Source: Prorocentrum cordatum
Lineage: Eukaryota > Sar > Dinophyceae > Prorocentrales > Prorocentraceae
DNA length: 64,000 nt
Reading direction: 5' to 3'
Assembly (NCBI GenBank): GCA_963575745.1
Contig: CAUYUJ010012125.1
Coordinates: 2,501-66,500, forward strand
Positions within the stretch are counted from its first letter, which is position 1. Each line of letters begins with the position of its first letter. The translations under genes were made by a program, and so were the position numbers. Of the stretch, positions 47,491 to 54,712 are shown piece by piece. The notes below the pieces were generated by a model that saw only the letters and a program-made list of their open reading frames with translations, did not search any database and was not told where the DNA came from.

Positions 47491-47541
47491 CCCAGGGTGC
47501 TTCCTGTGCCTGCAGCAGTCCTTGGTAGAAGTGCTCCACGC

Positions 47542-47955
47542 CTAGGGGGCCTGCCGGAAGAGCCCCTTGGGGGTGCACTGGCGTCGCCCCCAGAGCGTTG
47601 CCCGCCTCCCTCTGACGTGAGGCATCTGTGGAAGGGAGTCGTCGTGGATTGCGTAGTTCGCGTCAAGCCAGGGGGTGCCCAGGCCGAGCGTCCACGCCAT
47701 TGCGGCCCAGAGCATGTTGTAGACACGATTAGTGGCGTCTAGTCCCAGGGACATGTCGAACAGGAAGCCCAAGTGCGACCACGCCTTGCGGTCGAGCTTG
47801 CCCGGTTGTCGCGGTGTCTCGGCCAGTGAGAACTCGTGCGGGTGCAGTCCAGACATCAGATAGATGAGGGCGTGGAAGGCAGGCGTCGAGAGAACATCGT
47901 TGAGGCCGCCCGAGATAAGCTTCCCCAGGGCGCCCCAGTCGAAGTGCTCGTCCAA
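47542..47955 (-). CDS. Copy B ORF4 accessory domain of helicase
   Basis: 137 codons. YLMSGLHPHEFSLAETPRQP, LDRKAWSHLGFLFDMSLGL and WTLGLGTPWLDANY align well with the end of the copy A helicase frame, so this is a genuine domain that follows motif VI. Same frame as the helicase C-terminal ORF, separated by a short gap with an in-frame stop. Confidence 0.65.
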   Translation of the reverse strand: MDEHFDWGALGKLISGGLNDVLSTPAFHALIYLMSGLHPHEFSLAETPRQPGKLDRKAWSHLGFLFDMSLGLDATNRVYNMLWAAMAWTLGLGTPWLDANYAIHDDSLPQMPHVRGRRATLWGRRQCTPKGLFRQAP

Positions 47956-48033
47956 GGGAGTGTTGTAGCGCTCGGCGAAATCAGTAGCCTGGGCGTCACG
48001 TGCTTTCTTTTTGGCCGCGTCCAGCTCATTTTG

Positions 48034-49245
48034 TCAACTTCCCCCCTTTGAGTCGCAGCTCCAGGCAATAGGTGAGGGTACCCAGGAGGCGAGGTCGCGC
48101 AGTGGGTCGAAGGTCTCGTCGAAGACCAGGGAATTCCTGTGGCCCGCGGGAGCACTGCCGCGGAAGCGAACCCAGAGGCGGGTCAGGCGCCCGTATTCCG
48201 AGAGCACGCGCAGCTGGGACCAGGTGGCATTGGCGAACATGCGCCCGTCTCCCAAGATCAGGATGTTCCGCTTGGCCCTGGTGATCGCCACGTTCAGGCG
48301 TTTGGCGTCGTCGACAAAGCCCCAGTTGTGGTTCCCGTTGCTCCTCGTAGTTAGTACAATTACGATGTCCGCCTCCTCTCCCTGGCTGGAGTCTATGGTG
48401 GTGAGCTTGAGCGCCCCACTCTTCATGTGCTCGCCCGCGACTTGTCGGAGCCCAGGGAAAGAAGTGCCGATGGCTGTTTGGGCATTGCGGTCTTCCCGAA
48501 AGACGGATTCCCACCGTTGCACGTCCACCTTGTGGCCTTGAGGGGAGGGTCCAGGGCAGAGGGTGTCTTGTCCATCGCGAGCGGTGCCGCCTTTCCCTTT
48601 GCCTGTCTTCCCCTTCCTGCCACCTTTAGAGTTTCGCAGGACGCCGGAGAGATGGCGGGGACCCTGCGGCCAGCCATCCGTGAGGATAGCCGTCTGGAGC
48701 TGGTAGCCAACCACGATTCTGACGGAGGTGCCTCTATCGAGCTCGGGCAGAAGTGCCCGCACGATGTCCACGGCCTGTGCTGCTTCGGGGAGGTTGGCGT
48801 AGCCTGGTTGCAGGTTAGACGTCACTTCCCAGGAGGGTGTGTCGACCAGCAGGAAGCGGTGCTTGTCTCCGCTTGGCGGTGGGTCCAATTGCTCAAGGGT
48901 TGTGCGGAGATCGTTCTCGTCGGAACCGGTGAGGGACGCCAGCTTTGTCAGTCGTCCGGGTTCCCAGGGTGTGATGTCTCTCCATGGGGTGCCTTCGACG
49001 ATGGGCCTGTCTCTGAGCGGGTCCATGATTCCGGACGTCATGCCCTTGCCGTAGTAGGCCGCGTTCGGAAAGGCAAGTAGCTGCGGATGCATGCGGTAGC
49101 AGATCGACAGGTGGACCACGGCCGACTCTTGGCCGCGGAGTGCGTGGAACATCCTGTCGAAAATGCTAACGCAGAGTCCCAGGTCGTTCGCGAGCTTGGA
49201 GAGCACCGTGGGGGGAAGCTGGTTCGGATCACCCACCAGGACCAA
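48034..49245 (-). CDS. Copy B UPF1-like SF1 helicase, motifs III-VI
   Basis: 403 codons. Motif III VLVGDPNQLPPTVLS, motif IV LSICYRMHPQLLAFP, motif V LTTIDSSQGEEADIVIV and motif VI LNVAITRAKRNILILGD are all in agreement with the UPF1-like family, including the final Arg of AITRAKR. The N-terminal half is at 49263-51146, broken off only by a 14-bp duplication. This is the best preserved helicase motor in the window. UPF1-like enzymes unwind RNA or DNA 5'-3' using ATP. Between motifs IV and V is a long Lys/Gly-rich insert (SKGGRKGKTGKGKGG). Confidence 0.88.
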   Translation of the reverse strand: MVLVGDPNQLPPTVLSKLANDLGLCVSIFDRMFHALRGQESAVVHLSICYRMHPQLLAFPNAAYYGKGMTSGIMDPLRDRPIVEGTPWRDITPWEPGRLTKLASLTGSDENDLRTTLEQLDPPPSGDKHRFLLVDTPSWEVTSNLQPGYANLPEAAQAVDIVRALLPELDRGTSVRIVVGYQLQTAILTDGWPQGPRHLSGVLRNSKGGRKGKTGKGKGGTARDGQDTLCPGPSPQGHKVDVQRWESVFREDRNAQTAIGTSFPGLRQVAGEHMKSGALKLTTIDSSQGEEADIVIVLTTRSNGNHNWGFVDDAKRLNVAITRAKRNILILGDGRMFANATWSQLRVLSEYGRLTRLWVRFRGSAPAGHRNSLVFDETFDPLRDLASWVPSPIAWSCDSKGGS

Positions 49246-49248
49246 GGC

Positions 49249-49280
49249 CCCGCCGCTGTTGATCAGGTTTTGTTGATCAG
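49249..49280. repeat. 14-bp tandem duplication breaking the helicase frame
   Basis: The minus strand reads AACCTGATCAACAA followed by AACCTGATCAACAG. Fourteen extra bases shift the frame by two and create a stop. Without them the frame would join MVNLIN directly to SGGALVLVGDPNQ, matching copy A. Confidence 0.85.
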
Positions 49281-51146
49281 GTTTACCATGGACATGAGCG
49301 CATGGAGCTCCGTGGCCTGTCCAGCCTCGTCGATTACCAGGAGAACGATGTGAGGGCTGTCCTTTTGTCCAAGGGCCTCGGCTGCCTCGTGCATGGACAT
49401 GATTACCCTGGTTTCTCGTAGTAGGTTCGCCTTGTAGGGCCTGAAGTCCTGGCTATTGTCCCCGCCCTGGAACGGGAATTCCCCATGGGCGTTCTTGTAG
49501 CGGCCCTCAGGCGTCAGGTCGACGAGTGCCTCGTTGACACGCTCCTTCCTTGCCAGGCGCACGAACTTCCCAGGAAACCCAGTGTCTGGGTCGAGGCGTT
49601 GTTGCCGATGTGCCTCGGCCATCGCCAGAGCTGGTTGGTCCACCGCTGTGTTGGAACCGGCGGCCAGCGCAACTGCCTGCCCCGGGCGTAAGCAACTTCC
49701 CCACATGTCCAGGCAAGCTACACAGAAGGTGGTCTTGCCTGTCCCAGGGGGTCCGTGCACTAGTACGGCGTGGTGATGGAGGGTGGCCTGAAGGGCCTTG
49801 GTCGCGTCGCTGTTCGGCTTGTGTTTGCCCACCCTGTCGCGGAAGGTGTCCGCGCTGGGGGTGGGGCGTGCCCTCTGGAAGACGGAGCCTGTCGCGTCCG
49901 AAATCTCTTCGTCAGAGAAAGCCTTTAAACCCAAGGGAAGTGGAGGTGCCCGTGGTAGAAGGCCGCATTGGACAGCCTGCGCGAGGTCGGCGTCGGGAAC
50001 GTCGTAGCCCAGGGTGGCGGTAGCTCTGGCCCTCAGGCTCAGGCCCAGAGAGCAGGTGCGCCTCAGGTCGTTGGCCGCAAGTCGATCGGCGCGCGGGGCG
50101 TGCACGAAAGCTAAGAGAAAGGGCAGAGGAGACAGCTGGTGGGCAAACAGGTCCGCGGGGTTCTGTCGGAGGTGGTAGATCTGGTCGAGAGCCCAGCACT
50201 GCCGCCAGAACTGGATGTCGGAAGGGGCCTCGTCTACTCGATACCAGGGGGCGTCTTCGCATTGGGGCCGCTTCGCCTTGGTCTCGTACTCATGGAAAGG
50301 TCCTCCCTTCCCACTATTGCACAGCACTATGCACCTGTCGGAGGGGTACCTGGCAGACGTGCTGAGGCCGAGCGCTTGGGCGTCTCTGGGGTGGATGGGG
50401 CCTCCCAGGGGAGGGGGCCACCAGACCGTGACGTCTGCGATCTTGTCGACTGTGGGGCCCGTGACGGAAATGTATAGCTCCCTGCCTTCCTTGCCCCCTT
50501 CCTGGATCCTGGATGCAACCTTGTACTTAGAAAGCAACTCCAGCAAGTAGAGCTCCTTACATTCTGGGAGATCCATCGCGTTTCGTAGCCGAAAGGTGTC
50601 TAGGTCGTCCAGCTCCGTGTTGGCGTCGATCCTAGTGATGCGGACGCCGAGCGCACAATTACCTTTCCTGGCCAGGTCCTCTCGTGTGGAGTCTTTTCCG
50701 ACGTCCACCGTCTCGACAGAGGCCTGGCTTTCGACCCAGGCGATCCTCCTTAGAGTCTGTCCTCGATCTTGGAGAGAGTAGGGCCACTGTGAGGGGGGTC
50801 GAACGGCACCAGTCAGCTCCCCAAGCGCCGCCTTGGGGTGGACCCTGGAAAGCGGAGAGTCCAGTGGTTCAGAGTAGAGACTGACTACTTCAGCAGCCGC
50901 CTGCAAAGCCAACGAATCGTCCAGACCCGCTGGGCTTGTTGGTGATAAAGCGTCCTCCTCTTCGCTGCTGCATGGGCGGGCCCCAGGCGGGCGGAGGGTG
51001 GGGCGGCGGGGGCGGGGGTGGAGGTCCGACAGGGGCGTCAGTGGCCTGCCCAGGTGCGGCAGGCGGGGGCCCGATGGTCGACTTCGCTCGCGTCCTGGTC
51101 TCGTCGCCGTGGTCGGGCTGTCTGAGGCCAGTCCTTGTAGCCTCAC
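49263..51146 (-). CDS. Copy B UPF1-like helicase, N-terminal half
   Basis: 627 codons, about 170 of them before the first block conserved with copy A. Walker A is VLVHGPPGTGKTTFCVA, motif Ia VALAAGSNTAVDQPA, motif II VLLVIDEAGQATELHA. The frame ends six residues after MVNLINKT because of the duplication. Residues 180-440 are conserved with copy A but have no known domain. The first 60 residues overlap the zinc-finger frame and are a shadow. Confidence 0.87.
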   Translation of the reverse strand: MRLQGLASDSPTTATRPGRERSRPSGPRLPHLGRPLTPLSDLHPRPRRPTLRPPGARPCSSEEEDALSPTSPAGLDDSLALQAAAEVVSLYSEPLDSPLSRVHPKAALGELTGAVRPPSQWPYSLQDRGQTLRRIAWVESQASVETVDVGKDSTREDLARKGNCALGVRITRIDANTELDDLDTFRLRNAMDLPECKELYLLELLSKYKVASRIQEGGKEGRELYISVTGPTVDKIADVTVWWPPPLGGPIHPRDAQALGLSTSARYPSDRCIVLCNSGKGGPFHEYETKAKRPQCEDAPWYRVDEAPSDIQFWRQCWALDQIYHLRQNPADLFAHQLSPLPFLLAFVHAPRADRLAANDLRRTCSLGLSLRARATATLGYDVPDADLAQAVQCGLLPRAPPLPLGLKAFSDEEISDATGSVFQRARPTPSADTFRDRVGKHKPNSDATKALQATLHHHAVLVHGPPGTGKTTFCVACLDMWGSCLRPGQAVALAAGSNTAVDQPALAMAEAHRQQRLDPDTGFPGKFVRLARKERVNEALVDLTPEGRYKNAHGEFPFQGGDNSQDFRPYKANLLRETRVIMSMHEAAEALGQKDSPHIVLLVIDEAGQATELHALMSMVNLINKT

Positions 51147-51687
51147 GTCTGTCCATCAGGTGCGTCCGCACCTGCTCTGGGTCGGACCTGGTACATCCAG
51201 GGCAGTTGTACGTCGGCGCGTCGTCCCAGAGAGGGTAGGTGGTGGGCACATGCAGCGCGTCTTCTGGGATCGAGAGACCCGGGAGCGAACGTGCACCGCC
51301 CTGGGAAACCGAAGGTTTGACGGGTCTCCATCCGCGCCAGGGCTTTCGTACAATAGACACACGGTGACTTGTGTCCCAGGAACCGCCCGTGCAGCTGTTC
51401 CACAAATTCCCAGGAGTGACAAAGGTGTTCGGGTCGGGCCAACCGTCTTGGCATCGCGCGTCCGACATCTCGTTGTGCTTGTCACTTAGGATGTGCTGTG
51501 TGCCATCCACGGGCTCTTGGCAGATTTCGCACCAGTGGCGCCACCCGCCGTTGAAGTAGACCCAACGCATCCAGGGACAGAAACGGGCCAGGAAGACGCG
51601 TGCGCCCATGCGCACTGGCGGCCCGTCCTCACTGTACGGCAAACAGGAGGGCCACCGTCGGATGGGGCCTTGGTTGTTCTTAGGCAT
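50890..51687 (-). CDS. Copy B ORF4 N-terminus with C2H2-like zinc finger
   Basis: The start is the ATG at 51687 (MPKNNQGPI), chosen because copy A has an MPK start at the matching place and because the RNase H ORF has ended by 51800. The zinc finger HWCEICQEPVDGTQHILSDKH has spacing C-x2-C-x8-H-x5-H. A second Cys pair (YNCPGC) follows about 100 residues later. The end is a proline run, where a frame change leads into the helicase frame near 50950. Confidence 0.7.
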   Translation of the reverse strand: MPKNNQGPIRRWPSCLPYSEDGPPVRMGARVFLARFCPWMRWVYFNGGWRHWCEICQEPVDGTQHILSDKHNEMSDARCQDGWPDPNTFVTPGNLWNSCTGGSWDTSHRVSIVRKPWRGWRPVKPSVSQGGARSLPGLSIPEDALHVPTTYPLWDDAPTYNCPGCTRSDPEQVRTHLMDRREATRTGLRQPDHGDETRTRAKSTIGPPPAAPGQATDAPVGPPPPPPPPHPPPAWGPPMQQRRGGRFITNKPSGSGRFVGFAGGC

Positions 51688-51718
51688 GATGCCAGGGCGT
51701 CGCGTCGGTCCCAGGGCG

Positions 51719-51762
51719 GCAGCTGAAGGCTGCTGGCTGTCGCTGCGGCAGCTGAAGGCTGC
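51719..51762. repeat. Two tandem TGAAG-loop hairpins
   Basis: GCAGCTGAAGGCTGC occurs at 51719-51733 and 51748-51762. Each can pair as GCAGC/GCTGC with loop TGAAG. The same loop with different but still matching stems is found at 43631, 43908, 44193 and 56009. Confidence 0.7.
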
Positions 51763-51799
51763 GTACTGTCGGGACCTTAGTGTGTCGGGGCGGGGGCGA

Positions 51800-52937
51800 T
51801 CAGGGGAGAGGAGGAGGAGAGGGATTTTCGAGAGCGCCAACGAAACGGGCAACCTGGTCCAGGTCGCAGAGGTCGACACCAGCGGCGGGGAATAGGAAAG
51901 GAGGGGGGCGATGGGCACCGTCCCAAACGACCCAGGAGGTGACCGCCAGGTCACCGGCGTGTCGGAGGGCGTCGGCCCAAAAGACCCCTAGAGTCGCGAG
52001 GCGGTCGGCCGCTTTGTTGAGGCGGCGTCGTACCGCCTGCCATGTAAGGGTCCAGCCGGCCTCACTGGCTTGCCTGAGGGCAAAGTCCTTCTGCTGCGCC
52101 AGGTGGAGCCGTCGATGGCGTCCGGTGCCGGCCCCGTATCGGATGGCCGCTAGGTTGTCGCCGACCACTCTGACACCTCGAAGCGTGCTTTCGACGTGGG
52201 GGAGGGAGCAGGGCGAGGCCAGCTCTGCACCCGGAGGCCTCTGCCGTCTGTGCGTTGTCACAGCCTGGGAGGGCAACAACAGCGACAGCAACGACGCGCG
52301 GGTAGCCGCGGCGCGGGTCGTGTCTCCAGAGGACGGCGGCCGCGCCGGACACTTTGTCCCCCTCTCCGATTCGGCGCGCTCCCCCGTCGAACGTGAGCTG
52401 ATAAGGCCATTGGGCAGTGTCGGCGGCGGGGAGCGGGGAGTCCCCGACAGTGATTTCCTCGCCCGCATCCATATCCCTGCCAGCTCTGAGTACGAGGGTG
52501 TGCTGGTCACATAGCCTGCAATAAGCTTTGGTCCAGAGGGCACTGGGGTCCCTGTCTGTCCTGGGGCACGGGAACCAGCCCACCCCAGGGGGCATCCAGC
52601 TCGCCCTGGGGTCGCAAGTTTGGAGAACAGCGAGCCGGTCCCCACTTCGCGTGGCTCTAGTTGTGACAGGGAGGCGTCGGACTTCCCCTCCAGCTCGTGG
52701 TGCCTGTCTGCCGAGATGCGGTCCGGCGGCCCCGCGTATGCGTAATAGGCGTGGCCCTTGGGGGTTGCACTGCTGACAGGTGTCGAGCATAAGGGGCCCA
52801 GACGGCGGTTTCATCTGCCGGGGCGCCCGGGGGCTGCCCTTCGCGCATGTCATCGCCCTCCTCGTCGTCTCCCTGGAGATCGGAGTCGGGCGCAGTGATG
52901 CCCTGGACGATGAGGCTGGCGGCTTCGTCGGCGCCAA
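51800..52937 (-). CDS. Copy B RNase H domain (end of ORF3), one frameshift
   Basis: Frame 52937-52062 gives PCPRTDRDPSALW and YCRLCDQHTLVLRAGRD (Cys pairs), then LTFDGGARRIGEGDKVSG (first Asp) and AQTAEASGCRAGLALL (Glu). After a shift near 52210 the 52645-51800 frame gives VRVVGDNLAAIRYGAG (third Asp) and WTLTWQAVRRRLNKAADRLA. All catalytic residues are kept. ORF3 ends at 51800. RNase H domains are found in only some LINE clades. Confidence 0.83.
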
Positions 52938-54153
52938 TCAGGGTGCTGTCCAGGTTCACGCAGTATCTGAAGGAGGTATGGTGTAATAGGCGGCACACTA
53001 GCCTCTGGTGTTGCCCCCTGGTGCACATCGCCGTAGCAAGGTCCCTGGGGTGGTCTGGGCCTCTCGCTTTTTCCCAGGCAAGGGCAGCCGCGGGGCACCA
53101 GCACCATATGTGTTCGGCGGTGGCTTCCCCGAGGCCAAAGAGAGGGCAGGCACCGTAGAGTCCCTGCCGCATGGGGACGCTGACGCTGACGAGATCCCTC
53201 CTTCGCTCTGCAGCGAGTGGGCGCAGATCTTCGGGAAGGACGTCGTCGCTTACGAGAGGCCAGAGGGCGGCCTCGCCGCTCCAGGGCCCGAGGCAGGGGT
53301 CACACCAGGCCTGGCCGTCATCCCGTTGCCCGGCAGCGAGCCAGACTCTTTTGGCCGGCCTGCCGCAGCTGCATTGGTGGGGGATCCTGTCTGCCACGCT
53401 CCGCCGGCGCGCTGACCCGGGCAGCCCATTGGCCAGGAGTCGGAGGACGTGACGTGCCTCGGTGACGGATGCACAGTGCCCCAGGAGAGACCATTCCGCG
53501 CCGTCTGTCTGTGCCCACCTGCGCTCGTCGCTGGTTGTGGCGAACCACCTGTTAACAATATGTCCGTGGAGCTGCGTCCAGGCCGCGACATGAACCACAC
53601 GACCAAAGTATCGGGCTCGCCGTCGGGAGGGCTCTCTCACTGCACGATTGAATAAGTCAGCAGCCCTGGAGTCAGTCAGTACCTTGGAGCCGGGTCTGTG
53701 GGGCTCGTTCCGCGGGGCAAATTCCCGGGCCCAATTCACGAGTTGATTCCACCTTCTCCCCGCCTTGTGCCGTGCCTGTGGCGGGCCCCACAGGTCGTCG
53801 AGGGCGCGTGCCCTGGCCGCAATCGCACGCGAGGTGGCGACCGGGCACTTGGGGCAGCCGGGAACCTGGAAACGGAAGCCCAGGCCCGTGGGGATGTTGT
53901 CGGGAATCCAGGAAGCGGAGGCAAGGCCAAGAGCGACCCGGAGGTGGGCCCGGAGCGTCCTCTCATGCACGGTGTCAGGTAGGGAGTAGTGCGAGGGGTA
54001 GGGGGTGAGCGCAATGAGATAAGTGTTCCAGGCGAGGGTGGTTTTGGTGGGAGACATATTGGCAAGGTGCAGGGCCATGGCTCGGCCCCGGAGCTTGGGA
54101 AGAGATTTGCCCCAGGTGCCCGCGACGAGGGCGTCGAGCTGCCCTCGGGTCAT
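52657..54153 (-). CDS. Copy B RT thumb/connection and zinc region
   Basis: 498 codons. ALHLANMSPTKTTLAWNTYL, CPVATSRAIAARARALDDLW and ANGLPGSARRRS are shared with copy A. The zinc motif CSCGRPAKRVWLAAG with CDPC is intact. The second motif reads CPLFGLGEATAEHIWCWCP, with Phe where copy A has Cys, so one zinc ligand is lost. The region links palm and RNase H. Confidence 0.8.
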   Translation of the reverse strand: MTRGQLDALVAGTWGKSLPKLRGRAMALHLANMSPTKTTLAWNTYLIALTPYPSHYSLPDTVHERTLRAHLRVALGLASASWIPDNIPTGLGFRFQVPGCPKCPVATSRAIAARARALDDLWGPPQARHKAGRRWNQLVNWAREFAPRNEPHRPGSKVLTDSRAADLFNRAVREPSRRRARYFGRVVHVAAWTQLHGHIVNRWFATTSDERRWAQTDGAEWSLLGHCASVTEARHVLRLLANGLPGSARRRSVADRIPHQCSCGRPAKRVWLAAGQRDDGQAWCDPCLGPWSGEAALWPLVSDDVLPEDLRPLAAERRRDLVSVSVPMRQGLYGACPLFGLGEATAEHIWCWCPAAALAWEKARGPDHPRDLATAMCTRGQHQRLVCRLLHHTSFRYCVNLDSTLIGADEAASLIVQGITAPDSDLQGDDEEGDDMREGQPPGAPADETAVWAPYARHLSAVQPPRATPITHTRGRRTASRQTGTTSWRGSPTPPCHN

Positions 54154-54712
54154 TGCGCCCCGGGGCGGCAGGATCTCTCCTTCGGCGGCCCTGGATGCAG
54201 GCGCCGAGGTAGGGCCACTGGGGGCGCACAGCAGAAGATCCGAAAGGGGTGTAGTCTATGGCACGTCTCCACCAACTGTGGTCGCTGGCTGGAACCAGGG
54301 CCGTTTTGAAGTTGCACCTGCACGGGCGGCTCCAGAGAGTGCAAAGCGCCGCGCTGTCAGGTCCACAGGTCCGCTTGATCATTTCCAGGATATGCGCCGC
54401 TGGAAGGCCTGCGACCGTCGTCGCGTTGCCATTCTCGGTGAAGCCCACGGGGGCAGCGGCGAGATGTTGTCTGACGTCGATTCCGGATGTAGCCTCGATC
54501 CCCCTGCACTTGTGGGCTTCAACCAAAAGTCCTGCCGTCCTTGCGAGCCAGGGCAGCGCAATGCCGGCACGGAGTGTTTGGGCAGTGGCGCCGAGAAGGG
54601 CGGCGAGGTCGCCCACGCATGTCGGGTCGCCCGCACCAGTGATGTCAGCGAGGGCGCTGATGAGAGGGTCGTACCCCAAGCACCAGAGGAGCGGGGAGGC
54701 GGTGCCTCCCAT
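53975..54712 (-). pseudogene. Copy B RT palm, motifs B and C
   Basis: Starts MGGTASPLLWCLGYDPLI (motif B) and has DPTCVGDLAALL at motif C. Copy A reads DPTFVDDLAALL, so the first catalytic Asp is Gly here. The frame is true to about 54190, after which the 52657-54153 frame takes over. A one-base insertion near 54750 separates it from the EN-RT frame. This enzyme cannot polymerise. Confidence 0.85.
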
